This document shows, in pieces, positions 52,114-60,991 of a stretch of DNA of 64,000 nucleotides. Below the pieces are notes generated by a model that saw only the letters and a program-made list of their open reading frames with translations, ran no database searches and was not told the origin of the DNA. The stretch is from Variovorax paradoxus (GTDB taxonomy: Bacteria > Pseudomonadota > Gammaproteobacteria > Burkholderiales > Burkholderiaceae_C): positions 52,120 through 116,119 of the forward strand of contig NZ_JXQQ01000012.1 in NCBI RefSeq assembly GCF_000834655.1, given 5' to 3'. Position numbers and translations under genes: made by a program. Within the stretch, counting starts at the first letter, position 1, and each line of letters opens with the position of its first letter.

Positions 52114-53823
52114 CTACTGCGCCGCAACCTTCACGAACACCGGGTTCGAATAGAACCACAGGTCGCTGTAGTTGCGTGCATTGATCGCGTTGAAGCGCGC
52201 CACGTTGTCCGCACCGGTCGTCTGTGCATCGAACAGCGGCTCGCCGCCCGCCGTTTCGTTGGGCACGTCGGTTCCCAGGTTGGTGCCGCGCAGGCGGAAG
52301 TACTGGCTGCCTGCGGCCTTCACCGTGTAGCTCACCGAGAAGTAACCGTCGGCCTCGAGCTTCCAGTCGCTGCGCGTGAATCGCTTGACGACGCGGGTCG
52401 ACGGGTTGGTGTCGCGCGCGTAGCCGGGCGTGCCCGGGGTTTCGCGGCCGGTCACGTCGCCTGCGATCAGGTCGACGTGGTCCACCACCGGCTTCACGTT
52501 CGCGAACACGCCGCTGCCCAATTGAAACTCGTAGTTGTTGCGCTCGGGGCTCTTGAAGCGGATGGTGATCTTCAGGTCTTCGCCCGGCGCGGCTGCGATT
52601 TCAGAGCCCATCTCGCCCGCGCCCTTGGCGCCCTGAACCTTGAAGTCGAGCGCGTCGATCAGGCCGCCGTTCACCGCGAAGAGCCTGCCCGCGCGGAATG
52701 CCGCGAGCAGCGACTTCGCGTCCTTGATGTCGCCCCAGAGGTGGTTCTTCGCGTATTCGCCCGGCGCATAGCCGCTGCTGTACTGGCCTTGCGAGGTGGT
52801 GAAGTGGTAGTCGGAATCCGCCACGTTCCAGATGTGGCGTCCTTCGGAGAGCAGCGCGTCCCAGGTGCCGCCGAGTTTCGCGACCAGGTAGTCCACGCCG
52901 CCGTAGGTGCGCGAGGGCAGGTTGGCCGGAATGTAGGCGCTGTTGTAGCCGCCGCGGTCCGGCTCCATCTGGTTGCCGACCATGCCTTCGAGCGAGAACA
53001 CGATGTTCGGCGCCGCGTCGTTCATCTCGCGCAGTTGCGCAGCCGTGTACTTGCCCGGGTTGCGCGAGGGATGGTTGATCTGCAGGTAGCTCGTCTCGGG
53101 GTAGTTCTTCTTGAGCCAGGCAATGGCTGCGAGCGTCTCGGCGTGGGTGTTGTAGTTGACGCCCGCCTTCGGGCCCCAGGCGGCGACGTCGCCGGCCGGA
53201 AAGAGCGCGGGGTCGCGGTTGGTGAAGAGGTATTCGAACTGGCTCGCGGCCTTGAGCGCGGCGTCCGACATCGGCGTGTCGGTCAGGATGCCGACGTTGC
53301 CGTGGTCGTGCGCGGGCATGTCCCATTCGAAGGACGCGACGATCGTCTTGTCGGCGTACTTGCCGCCGGCCTGCAGCGCCTTGATGCGCGGCACCTGGTA
53401 CTTCGCCATGCCCTCCGAAAAGGGGATCTGCGTCGCGAGCTTGTTGCCGTCGTTGTCGTACGAAGACAGCCGCAGGTGTTCGGAGATGGCCGCCCAGTCG
53501 AGCCCGAACCTGTCGAATGCCTTGGCCAGCACCTGGTCGAGCGTGGAGATCTGCTGCGTGTCGTCCGACTGCATGGTGTGGATGTGCAGGTCGCCGACGG
53601 TCCAGCGTCCGGCGGGCTCGGTGGGCGGCGCGGGAGGTGCAGGCGGCGGGGACGGTGGCTGCGCGGCAGGCGCGGGTGCCGGTGCCGCCGGAGCGATGGG
53701 CAGCCCGGCGAACGGACTGCCGCCGCCCGAGCCCCCGCCGCAGGCGGTGAGCGCGGCCGCAGCGATCGCGAGGGTGGAGAAGAGAGCGGCGGAAGTGCGG
53801 GAAGCGGGAAGATGGGATTTCAT
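52114..53823 (-). CDS. PHP-domain (DUF3604-like) lipoprotein, probable metal-dependent hydrolase
   Basis: A 569-residue lipoprotein. The signal peptide ends in the lipobox LTAC with C28, followed by glycine-rich and then proline/alanine-rich linkers (about 45-75) that tether the catalytic domain. The PHP metal-site start is GDLHIHTMQSDD. Further histidine/aspartate blocks are WDMPAHDHGNVG, YNTHAETL, INHPSR and ADSDYHF. PHP hydrolases cleave phosphoesters. The C-terminal beta-rich region (about 420-569) may be a binding module. It is monocistronic with a hairpin in its leader. Confidence 0.85.
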   Translation of the reverse strand: MKSHLPASRTSAALFSTLAIAAAALTACGGGSGGGSPFAGLPIAPAAPAPAPAAQPPSPPPAPPAPPTEPAGRWTVGDLHIHTMQSDDTQQISTLDQVLAKAFDRFGLDWAAISEHLRLSSYDNDGNKLATQIPFSEGMAKYQVPRIKALQAGGKYADKTIVASFEWDMPAHDHGNVGILTDTPMSDAALKAASQFEYLFTNRDPALFPAGDVAAWGPKAGVNYNTHAETLAAIAWLKKNYPETSYLQINHPSRNPGKYTAAQLREMNDAAPNIVFSLEGMVGNQMEPDRGGYNSAYIPANLPSRTYGGVDYLVAKLGGTWDALLSEGRHIWNVADSDYHFTTSQGQYSSGYAPGEYAKNHLWGDIKDAKSLLAAFRAGRLFAVNGGLIDALDFKVQGAKGAGEMGSEIAAAPGEDLKITIRFKSPERNNYEFQLGSGVFANVKPVVDHVDLIAGDVTGRETPGTPGYARDTNPSTRVVKRFTRSDWKLEADGYFSVSYTVKAAGSQYFRLRGTNLGTDVPNETAGGEPLFDAQTTGADNVARFNAINARNYSDLWFYSNPVFVKVAAQ

Positions 53824-53837
53824 GACGGCAGACACGG

Positions 53838-53863
53838 CGACGGCCAGCAAAGGCTGGCCGTCG
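53838..53863 (-). other. Strong hairpin in the 5' leader of the PHP lipoprotein gene
   Basis: CGACGGCCAGC and GCTGGCCGTCG form a perfect 11-bp stem with a 4-base AAAG loop, ending 15 bases before the ATG at 53823. There is no T-run, so it is not a typical terminator. It could influence translation initiation or message stability. Confidence 0.55.
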
Positions 53864-54021
53864 CTCAGGGTTTCAAGAGAACCCGAGTCTGCAATCCTGT
53901 CGTGACGCGGCGATGAAAGTGAAGTGAAAGGTTTGAACGGGAAAGGCCGCAGCCCCGGCGGCAACGGCGCTCGCTACAGTGAACGTCCGGCAGACGTCAT
54001 CTGCCAGAAAAAGGACAACAC

Positions 54022-54405
54022 GTGCGACACCTTCTCCCGTCGATTCTTGCCGCGGCCCTCGCGACCCTGTCGTTGAGCGCAGCGGCGCAACCGATCACCA
54101 GCGAAAGCTGCAACGCCAAACGCGAAGCCATCGAGCGCGACATCGATGCGGCCAAGGCCAAGGGCCAGGCGCAGCGGGTGCGCGGCCTGGAGCGTGCACT
54201 GAGCGCCAATCAGCGCAACTGCAGCCCGGAGCGGCTGCAGGCCGACCACCGCAAGCGCGTGCAAGCGCAGGAACGCAAGGTGGCCGAGCGGCAGCGCGAA
54301 CTGGCGCAGGCCAGGGAGAAGGGCCGTGCCGACAAGATCGCGCAGCGCGAGAGCAAGCTTCGCGAGGAAGAGGCCGAGCTCGAAAGATTGAAAGCCGCCC
54401 ACTGA
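54022..54405 (+). CDS. DUF1090 family periplasmic protein
   Basis: A 127-residue protein starting at GTG 54022, with a signal peptide (about 1-22, ending SAAAQ) and then a charged coiled-coil helix rich in K, R, E and Q. Two cysteines flank the first helix in SESCNAKREAIERDIDAAK and NQRNCSPER, the arrangement of DUF1090 proteins. The function is unknown; it may bind an envelope component. Confidence 0.8.
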   Translation: MRHLLPSILAAALATLSLSAAAQPITSESCNAKREAIERDIDAAKAKGQAQRVRGLERALSANQRNCSPERLQADHRKRVQAQERKVAERQRELAQAREKGRADKIAQRESKLREEEAELERLKAAH

Positions 54406-54427
54406 AAGGCGCGGGCGGCCTCGGGGC

Positions 54428-55654
54428 TCAGGCCAGCAGGTCGCTCAGCGTGCGCGCCACCACCTTGGTGGCACGGCGCAGGTCTTCGAGCACCACGCGC
54501 TCGTCGCTGCGCTTGGCATGCGACTCGAGCACGGTGCGCGGGCCGGCGCCGTAGATCACGCCGGGAATGCCGGCTTCGCCATAGAGGCGCACATCGGTGT
54601 AGAGCGGCGTGCCCATGGCCTTGACCGGCTCGCCGAACAGTTCGCCGCCGTGTTTCTGGATCGCATCGACCAGCGGCTTGTTGCCCGCGAGCGGCTTCAT
54701 CGAATTGGCCAGCAGCAGGCGCTTGATGTCCACCGTGATCCCGGCGCTCTCTGCGGCCGCATCGGCGATCACCTTGCGGATCGTCGCCTCGACCTCGACC
54801 GGGTTCTCCTCGGGGATCATGCGGCGGTCGAGCTTGAACACCACCTTGCCGGGCACGACATTGGTGTTGGTCCCGCCTTCGATGCGGCCGACGTTCAGGT
54901 ACGGGTGGGTGATGCCCTCGACCTTCGAGGTGACCTGCTGGTAGAGCGTGTTTTGCGCGTAGAGCGCGTTCAGGATCTTCACCGCGCCCTGCAGTGCATC
55001 GACGCCGGAGGTCGGAATGGCGGCGTGCGCCATCTTGCCGTGCACCGTCACTTCCATCTGCAGGCACCCGTTGTGCGCGGTGACGACCTCGTAGCTGAAG
55101 CCGGCCGCGATCATGAGGTCGGGCTTGGTGAGCTTGTTCTTGAGCAGCCAGCCCGGGCCGAGGATGCCGCCGAATTCTTCGTCGTAGGTGAAGTGCAGCT
55201 CGATGCTGCCCTTGGCCGGCTTGGCGACCGCTTCGAGCGCGCGCAGCGCGAAGGTGAAGCTCGCGAAGTCGCTCTTGCTCACCGCGGCGGCGCGGCCGTA
55301 GAGGCTGCCGCCTTCGATCTCGCCGCCGTAGGGATCGTGCGTCCAGCCTTCGCCCGGGGGCACCACGTCGCCGTGGGCGTTGAGCGCCACGGTGCGGCCA
55401 CCCGCGCCGTATTGGCGGCGAACGATCAGGTTGGTGATCGATTCGAGGCCGTAGTCCTTCACCTCTTGCGCGGGCACGGCGTGCTTCTCGGCGTCGAGGC
55501 CGAAGTCCTTCAGCAGCTCTGCGGTGCGCTCGGCATGCGGCGCGTTGTTGCCGGGCGGGGTGTCGGTGGGCACGCGCACGAGTTCCTGCAGAAACTTCAC
55601 TTCCTCGTCGAAGTGGGCGTCGATCCAGGCGTCGAGCTTGGCGTAGTCGGTCAT
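54428..55654 (-). CDS. M20 family metallohydrolase (ArgE/DapE-like) in the ureide operon
   Basis: A 408-residue zinc hydrolase. The active-site blocks are LNAHGDVVPPG (His/Asp) and the TYDEEFGG stretch (Glu-Glu), and the dimerisation domain is in the middle, with CLQMEVTVHGKMAHAAIPTSG. It is the last gene of the GntR-PuuE-(UraD-AllC) operon, 17 bases after the fused enzyme. Family knowledge covers deacetylases, desuccinylases, carboxypeptidases and N-carbamoyl hydrolases. A role in a late ureide step is plausible but unproven. Confidence 0.88.
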   Translation of the reverse strand: MTDYAKLDAWIDAHFDEEVKFLQELVRVPTDTPPGNNAPHAERTAELLKDFGLDAEKHAVPAQEVKDYGLESITNLIVRRQYGAGGRTVALNAHGDVVPPGEGWTHDPYGGEIEGGSLYGRAAAVSKSDFASFTFALRALEAVAKPAKGSIELHFTYDEEFGGILGPGWLLKNKLTKPDLMIAAGFSYEVVTAHNGCLQMEVTVHGKMAHAAIPTSGVDALQGAVKILNALYAQNTLYQQVTSKVEGITHPYLNVGRIEGGTNTNVVPGKVVFKLDRRMIPEENPVEVEATIRKVIADAAAESAGITVDIKRLLLANSMKPLAGNKPLVDAIQKHGGELFGEPVKAMGTPLYTDVRLYGEAGIPGVIYGAGPRTVLESHAKRSDERVVLEDLRRATKVVARTLSDLLA

Positions 55655-55671
55655 GGTTGTTCTTCTGAAAG

Positions 55672-57450
55672 TCAGTGGGCTTGTTCGGCGGCGAGGTTGT
55701 CGAGCAAAAGCTGGAAGGCTTGCACGGCCAGCTGGATGTCGTCGTTGGTGCTCGATTCGAGCGGGTTGTGGCTGATGCCCGAGTTGATGCCGCGCACGAA
55801 GAGCATGGCCTGGGGCATCACTTCGTGCAGCTTCATCGCGTCGTGGCCGGCGCCGCTGGGCATGCGGAACAGCGGAATGCCCAGCGCATCGACCGCCTTC
55901 TCCCAGCGCTGCTGCCAGTCGGGCGCGCTCGGTGCGGCAGAGGCGCGCATGCTTTCCTCGATCTCGTAGCGAACGCCGCGGCGTTCGCAGATGGCCTTGA
56001 GTTCGGCGAGCACATCGGCCGTGAGCGCATCGCGCTGTGCGTTGTTCGGCGCGCGCATGTCCAGGCTGAACTTGCAGCGCCCCGGCACCACGTTGATGGA
56101 GCCGCTGGGCACTTCGAGCATGCCGACGGTGCCGACCGAGTCGCCGTCTTTCGCTGCGCGCTGTTCGGTGAAGAGGATGAGCTCGGCCACCGCAGCGGCG
56201 GCGTCGCGGCGTCGGTCCATCGGCGTCGTGCCGGCATGGCTGGCCGTGCCGATCACTTCGCCCACGAAGCGCACGCCGCCGTTGATGGCGGTGACGATGC
56301 CCAGCGGCAGATCGAGCTCGGTGAGCACCGGGCCCTGCTCGATGTGCACTTCGACAAAGCCGAGGTAGCGCGCCGGATCGCGCTGGATCTTCGGAATGTC
56401 TTCCTGCTTGAGGCCCGCGTGCTGCATCGCCTCGCGCATCGTGATGCCGTCGGCATCCTTCTGGTCGAGCCAGCGCTGGTCGAAATGCCCGATGAGCGCG
56501 CCCGAGCCGAGGAAGGTGGCCTTGTAGCGCTGGCCTTCTTCTTCCGCGAAGCCGACCACCTCGAAGGCGAACGGAAGGCGCTTGCCTTGCCGCGCGAGTT
56601 CACGCACGCACGCGATGGGCACAAAGATGCCCAGGCGCCCGTCGTACTTGCCGCCGTTGCGCACGGTGTCGTAGTGCGAGCCCGTGAGCAGGGTCTTCGC
56701 ATCCGGCGTGGCGCCTTCGTAGCGGCCGACCACGTTGCCGACCGCATCGATGTGCACCGAGTCGAAGCCCACGTCGCGCATCAGCTTCGAGATCTGCGCG
56801 GCGCAGGCGCGGTGCGCATCGGTGAGGTACGTGACGGTGAGCTGGCCCTTTTCGGCGTAGCCCGGGTCGGTGTGCACCGAGAGCTGTTCCTGCCAGTCCC
56901 ACACATCGTTGCCGAGCGAGACGTCGGCCGCGAACTTGTCGTCCAGGCGGATCTCGGCGATGCGGTGGATGTTGCGCAGCGCTTCGCCGAGTTCGAATTC
57001 AGGGTGGTTGAACAGGCGCCGCTCGAAGGTGTCGATGATCTCGCGCTTGGCCAGGCCCGTGCCGCGCGGGCCGCGCACCGCCAGGATGAACGGAAAGCCG
57101 AACTTTGCGTTGTAGTCGGCGTTGAGCTTCTGGATCTTCGCGAACTCCTCGGGCGTGCAGTCGGTGAGGCCGGCCTTGCTCTGCTCGTTAGTCGATTCGG
57201 CCGTGAGCGACTTGCTGACCATCGCCTTGCCCGCGAGCTCGGGGTGGGCGCGGATGAGGCCGATCTGCTCGTCGCTCGACGATGCGGCCAGCGCCTTCAC
57301 CAGCGCGTGTTTCAGATGGGCGAGCGACCGGAACGGGCGCGCGGCGAGTGCGCGCTGCGCGATCCAGGGCGAGTGCTCGTAGATGCCGTCGAGCAGGGCG
57401 ACGGCTTCGGCCGGCACGGCGGCGTTGAGTTGGGCAATGGTGAGGCTCAT
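55672..57450 (-). CDS. Bifunctional OHCU decarboxylase-allantoate amidohydrolase fusion (UraD-AllC)
   Basis: A 592-residue single polypeptide. Residues 1-175 are OHCU decarboxylase: GLIRAHPELAGK carries the catalytic histidine H69, then the ESTNEQ stretch near 85. Residues from about 185 are an M20-type allantoate amidohydrolase, with the metal site GSHYDTVRNGGKYDG (H259, D261, D270) and then the EEEGQR block. The first domain makes S-allantoin from OHCU, and the second hydrolyses allantoate. PuuE, the gene immediately upstream by 2 bases, does the step between them. The order of domains does not match consecutive reactions. Confidence 0.93.
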   Translation of the reverse strand: MSLTIAQLNAAVPAEAVALLDGIYEHSPWIAQRALAARPFRSLAHLKHALVKALAASSSDEQIGLIRAHPELAGKAMVSKSLTAESTNEQSKAGLTDCTPEEFAKIQKLNADYNAKFGFPFILAVRGPRGTGLAKREIIDTFERRLFNHPEFELGEALRNIHRIAEIRLDDKFAADVSLGNDVWDWQEQLSVHTDPGYAEKGQLTVTYLTDAHRACAAQISKLMRDVGFDSVHIDAVGNVVGRYEGATPDAKTLLTGSHYDTVRNGGKYDGRLGIFVPIACVRELARQGKRLPFAFEVVGFAEEEGQRYKATFLGSGALIGHFDQRWLDQKDADGITMREAMQHAGLKQEDIPKIQRDPARYLGFVEVHIEQGPVLTELDLPLGIVTAINGGVRFVGEVIGTASHAGTTPMDRRRDAAAAVAELILFTEQRAAKDGDSVGTVGMLEVPSGSINVVPGRCKFSLDMRAPNNAQRDALTADVLAELKAICERRGVRYEIEESMRASAAPSAPDWQQRWEKAVDALGIPLFRMPSGAGHDAMKLHEVMPQAMLFVRGINSGISHNPLESSTNDDIQLAVQAFQLLLDNLAAEQAH

Positions 57451-57452
57451 GG

Positions 57453-58430
57453 TCAGCTTCCTGTGACGGTCGATGCGGCGTCCGATGTGTAGGGATGCAC
57501 CTGCTTCCAGTGCCGCGCGATGTCCAGGCGGCGGCAAACCCACACGCGGTCGTGCTGCGCGATGTGGTCGAGGAAGCGCTGCAGCGCGGTGATGCGGCCG
57601 GGCCGCCCGAGCAGGCGGCAGTGCATGCCGATGCTCATGATCTTGGGGCTGTTGTCGCCGTTCCCATCGCCTTCGGCGTAGAGCGCATCGAAGGTGTCCT
57701 TCATGTACTGGAAGAACGGGTCGGCGTGCGAGTAGCCCTGCGGCAGCGCGAAGCGCATGTCGTTGCAGTCGAGCGTGTAGGGCACGATGAGCTGCGGCAC
57801 GACGGTGCCGTCGGTCTTCTGCACCTTCATCCAGAAGGGCAGGTCGTCGCCGTAGTAGTCGCTGTCGTATTCGAAGCCGCCGTAGTCGGCCACCAGGCGC
57901 CGGGTGCGCGGGCTGTCGCGGCCGGTGTACCACCCGAGGGCGCGCTCGCCGGTGAGCTTTTCGATGGCTTCCATGCCCAGGCGCATGTGCTCGCGCTCGG
58001 TGGCTTCATCGAGGTTCTGGTAGTGGATCCAGCGCCAGCCATGGCAGGCGATCTCGTGGCCCAGTTCCTTGAAGGCGGCTGTGAGCTCGGGGTAGCGCTG
58101 CAGCGCCATGCCCACGCCGAACACGGTGAGCGGCAGGCCGCGCTTCTCGAACTCGCGCAGGATGCGCCAGACCCCCGCGCGCGAGCCGTATTCGTAGATG
58201 CCTTCCATGCTGATGTGGCGATCCGGAAAACTGGCCGGATTGAACATCTCGGAGAGGAACTGCTCGGAGCCCGCGTCGCCGTGCAGCGTGGCGTTCTCGC
58301 CGCCCTCTTCGTAGTTGAGGACGAACTGCACCGCGATGCGCGCGCCGCCCGGCCACTGGGCATGCGGCGGGTTGCGGCCGTAGCCGACGAGGTCGCGCGG
58401 GTAGGGCAGGGTGGTGTCGTAGACGGTCAT
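57453..58430 (-). CDS. puuE: Allantoinase PuuE (polysaccharide deacetylase-fold)
   Basis: A 325-residue protein of the NodB/polysaccharide-deacetylase fold. Features are PRDLVGYGRNPPHAQWPGGARIAVQFVLNYEEGG (typical of PuuE), the EIACHGWRWIHY block with the metal-binding histidine, and the SIGMHCRLLGRPGR segment. PuuE hydrolyses S-allantoin to allantoate, metal-independently in some homologues. It is the first enzyme gene after the GntR regulator, 15 bases downstream of it. Confidence 0.93.
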   Translation of the reverse strand: MTVYDTTLPYPRDLVGYGRNPPHAQWPGGARIAVQFVLNYEEGGENATLHGDAGSEQFLSEMFNPASFPDRHISMEGIYEYGSRAGVWRILREFEKRGLPLTVFGVGMALQRYPELTAAFKELGHEIACHGWRWIHYQNLDEATEREHMRLGMEAIEKLTGERALGWYTGRDSPRTRRLVADYGGFEYDSDYYGDDLPFWMKVQKTDGTVVPQLIVPYTLDCNDMRFALPQGYSHADPFFQYMKDTFDALYAEGDGNGDNSPKIMSIGMHCRLLGRPGRITALQRFLDHIAQHDRVWVCRRLDIARHWKQVHPYTSDAASTVTGS

Positions 58431-58445
58431 GAGGTCAAGGGCTTT

Positions 58446-59120
58446 TCAGGACAGCGCAAGAGAGATGTCGTTGGTCGGAACCTTGCGGTCGAAGGTGAGG
58501 TTCGCCTCGACGTGTTCCAGGTGTTCGGTCATGAGGCGCACGGCGCGCTCTTCGTCGCGGGCGGCTAGCGCCTTCACGATGTCGGCGTGCTCGTCGTTGG
58601 AGTGCTCGGCCGCGCTCGTGCTCTGGTACATGAGCGTGATGAGGGCGCAGCGCGAAATGAGTTCGCCGAGGATCTGCGCCAGCACCGTGTTGCCCATGAG
58701 CTCGGCCATGCGCACGTGGAAGTCGCCGAGCAGCTCGGTGCGGCCCGAAATGTCCTCGCCCGACACGGCGGATTTTTCAAGTGCGACGTGTTCCTTCAGC
58801 GCCTTGATCTTGGCCGGCGTGACGGTGCGCACGAACTCGCGCGTCATCTCGGCCTCGAGCATGCGGCGCACGGCGAACACCTGCTTGGCCTCGTCGACCG
58901 CCGGGGCCGCCACGAAGGCGCCGCGCGCCGGCTCCAGGCGGATCAGCTTGTTCTGCGAGAGCTGGAACAGGGCCTGGCGCACCAGCGTGCGCGACACGCC
59001 GAAATGATCGGCCAGCTTCTGCTCGGCGAGCTTGGTGCCGGGCTGCAGGCGGTGCTCGACGATGGCCTTGGTGAGGGCATCGACGATCGAACGGGTGGTG
59101 GAGGACTCCATGTTTTTCAT
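58446..59120 (-). CDS. GntR family (FCD) regulator of the ureide operon
   Basis: A 224-residue FadR-subfamily regulator. The winged helix (QPGTKLAEQKLADHFGVSRTLVRQALFQL) is followed by the FCD domain with LLGDFHVRMAELMGN. Start ATG 59120 is chosen; a second in-frame ATG lies at 59111. It begins the PuuE-(UraD-AllC)-M20 operon and is divergent from the HIU hydrolase across operator site C (59142-59149), so autoregulation and repression of both directions is expected. It is clearly related to the GntR at 45.3 kb. Confidence 0.92.
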   Translation of the reverse strand: MKNMESSTTRSIVDALTKAIVEHRLQPGTKLAEQKLADHFGVSRTLVRQALFQLSQNKLIRLEPARGAFVAAPAVDEAKQVFAVRRMLEAEMTREFVRTVTPAKIKALKEHVALEKSAVSGEDISGRTELLGDFHVRMAELMGNTVLAQILGELISRCALITLMYQSTSAAEHSNDEHADIVKALAARDEERAVRLMTEHLEHVEANLTFDRKVPTNDISLALS

Positions 59121-59141
59121 GATAGACCCAAAGCCGGTAAC

Positions 59142-59149
59142 TGTATACA
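59142..59149. promoter_or_regulatory. TGTATACA operator, site C (GntR/HIU hydrolase)
   Basis: The palindrome in AACTGTATACACTTT lies between the divergent GntR and HIU hydrolase genes. Its flanks match site D almost exactly (AACTGTATACACTTT in both). Confidence 0.75.
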
Positions 59150-59225
59150 CTTTTGTCCACCGGAATTTCCCGCACCCGATTCGAGCCCCTCGCTCGATCT
59201 TTCCCGATCTTTGAAGGAGCGCCCC

Positions 59226-59576
59226 ATGGGCTTGAGCACTCACGTACTGGACACGATGCACGGCGGCCCCGCGGCCGGCATGGAGGTGGCGCTGTACACC
59301 ACCGACGGCGAAGCCGCGACGCTGGTGAAGCGCTTCACGTTGAATTCGGACGGCCGCAGCGACGGCCCGCTCTACGACAACCACTCGATCAAGGTCGGCA
59401 CCTACCGGCTGGTGTTCGACGTGGCGGATTACTTCAAGGCGCGCGGCGTGAAGCTGCCCGAGCCGAACTTCCTCAACAAGGTGTCGCTGGATTTCGGCGT
59501 GGCGCACACCGACCAGCACTACCACGTGCCGCTGCTGGTCAGCCCGTGGAGCTACTCCACGTACCGCGGCTCCTGA
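59226..59576 (+). CDS. uraH: Hydroxyisourate hydrolase
   Basis: A 116-residue transthyretin-like protein. The N-terminal MGLSTHVLDTMHGGPAAG has the catalytic histidine H6, HYHVPLLVSPWSYSTY supplies the second histidine, and the protein ends in the hallmark YRGS. It hydrolyses 5-hydroxyisourate to OHCU, ahead of the UraD domain. ATG 59226 follows GAAGGAG. It is divergent from the GntR gene. Confidence 0.97.
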   Translation: MGLSTHVLDTMHGGPAAGMEVALYTTDGEAATLVKRFTLNSDGRSDGPLYDNHSIKVGTYRLVFDVADYFKARGVKLPEPNFLNKVSLDFGVAHTDQHYHVPLLVSPWSYSTYRGS

Positions 59577-59578
59577 GG

Positions 59579-60076
59579 TCAGTCGCCTTGTTGTTGCCCT
59601 TCGGTCAGCGTGTCGAGTTGAAAACGACCGCTCTTGTCCCAGAGCCAGGTGTCGGTCCACGTCACCGCGCCGAGGCGCGTGGCGGCCGGGAAGGGCGCGG
59701 CCTGCAGCACGGCGCGCTCGATCTCGGCGATGACCTCGGGCGCATGCTGCGGCGCGCGCAGCCAGTGCATCGAGACCACCTTGCCGCCCGTGTCGAGGTT
59801 CACCTGCAGCGTGCCGACCGCATAGAGGATGGGCGGCAGTTGCCCGCTGTAGATGCGCGAGCGGTTGAGGTCGTACACGTGGCGCGCGGCATCGCGCCGG
59901 TAGTCGCGCGCAGTGGCCGCGTTCGATGCGCGCGGCACGGCTCCGGATGCGCCGGCCTTGGCGCCGCTCAACTGGCCGGGAACGGCCCCGGGGCTTCCGC
60001 AGCCAGCGAGCCAGAGCGCTGCGGAAAGAACGGATGCCGCCAAAGCAAGGCGGCGCGGCGTAAGCTGGGCATTCAT
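59579..60076 (-). CDS. Lipoprotein with TonB-C-terminal-like domain
   Basis: A 165-residue predicted lipoprotein with lipobox LAGC (C26). The C-terminal half, GTLQVNLDTGGKVVSMHWLRAP followed by EIERAVLQAAPFPA, resembles the energy-transducer TonB C-terminal fold. It converges with the HIU hydrolase and is divergent from xdhC. The function is unknown; it does not look like part of the purine pathway. Confidence 0.78.
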   Translation of the reverse strand: MNAQLTPRRLALAASVLSAALWLAGCGSPGAVPGQLSGAKAGASGAVPRASNAATARDYRRDAARHVYDLNRSRIYSGQLPPILYAVGTLQVNLDTGGKVVSMHWLRAPQHAPEVIAEIERAVLQAAPFPAATRLGAVTWTDTWLWDKSGRFQLDTLTEGQQQGD

Positions 60077-60129
60077 CGCCGGGTTTATACCGTGAGTCCT
60101 CGCGGACCCGGCAACCGAAGGTATCGGGC

Positions 60130-60936
60130 ATGAGCGGCGCGGTCAATCAACTGCTGGCACGTCTTCGCACCGAAGACGCGGTGCTGGTGCGCGTCGAGTC
60201 CACGCAGGGCTCGGCGCCGCGCGAGGCCGGCACCTGGATGGCGGTGTGGGCCGATGCGCTCACGGCCACCATCGGCGGCGGGCAGCTCGAATTCCAGGCC
60301 ACGCAGGAAGCGCGCGAACTGCTCGCGGGCAAGCGCGCCATCGATGGCATCCAGCGCTATCCGCTCGGCCCGAGTTTGGGGCAGTGCTGCGGCGGTGTGA
60401 TGTACCTGTCCTACCGGCGAATCACCGCGGCCGACGCGCATGTGCTGCAGCGCGAGCTGGTCGCGCAGCTCAAGCCCGTGGCGCTGTTCGGCGGCGGCCA
60501 CGTGGGTGCCGCGCTCGCACGATTGCTCGCGGCGCTGCCCTTCTCGGTGCGCTGGATCGACAGCCGCGACGGCGTGTTCCCCGACGAGCTCCCCGCGCAG
60601 ATCGACACCGAGCATTCCGAGCCCGTGCAGGACGCCGTGGCCGCGCTCGCGCCCGGCAGCCGCGTGCTCATCATGAGCTTCAGCCACGCCGAAGACCTGG
60701 ACATCGTCATCGCTTGCCTCAAGCGCCTGCGCGCGCGCAACGACCTGCCTTACATCGGCCTCATCGGCAGCAAGACCAAGTGGGCCACCTTCAGCCATCG
60801 GCTCGAAGCGCGGGGCTTCACGGCCGAGGAGCTGGCCCGCATCACCTGCCCGATCGGCGTGCCCGGCATCACCGGCAAGGAGCCCGAGGTGATCGCTGTC
60901 GCGGTGGCGGCACAGTTGTTGCAATCGCTTGGCTGA
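60130..60936 (+). CDS. xdhC: Xanthine dehydrogenase accessory protein XdhC
   Basis: A 268-residue protein. The N-terminal XdhC domain has STQGSAPREAGTWMAV and the GPSLGQCCGG cysteine motif that binds the molybdenum cofactor. The C-terminal Rossmann domain has FGGGHVGAALARLLA and ends in GLIGSKTKWATF and CPIGVPGITGKEPEVIAV. XdhC sulfurates/inserts Moco into xanthine dehydrogenase. The XDH subunit genes are not in the window. It is 215 bases upstream of puuD. Confidence 0.95.
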   Translation: MSGAVNQLLARLRTEDAVLVRVESTQGSAPREAGTWMAVWADALTATIGGGQLEFQATQEARELLAGKRAIDGIQRYPLGPSLGQCCGGVMYLSYRRITAADAHVLQRELVAQLKPVALFGGGHVGAALARLLAALPFSVRWIDSRDGVFPDELPAQIDTEHSEPVQDAVAALAPGSRVLIMSFSHAEDLDIVIACLKRLRARNDLPYIGLIGSKTKWATFSHRLEARGFTAEELARITCPIGVPGITGKEPEVIAVAVAAQLLQSLG

Positions 60937-60991
60937 ACAGGGTTTTCCCGGCGGCGACGCTGCAAAAAACCAACCCGACACTTGCCAAAAC

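Noticed and set aside
60950..60966. Second sigma-54-like element (GGCGGCGACGCTGCA) upstream of puuD
   Set aside because: It has GG-N10-GC but several core mismatches, and lies upstream of the GntR site; the element at 61058 is clearly better.
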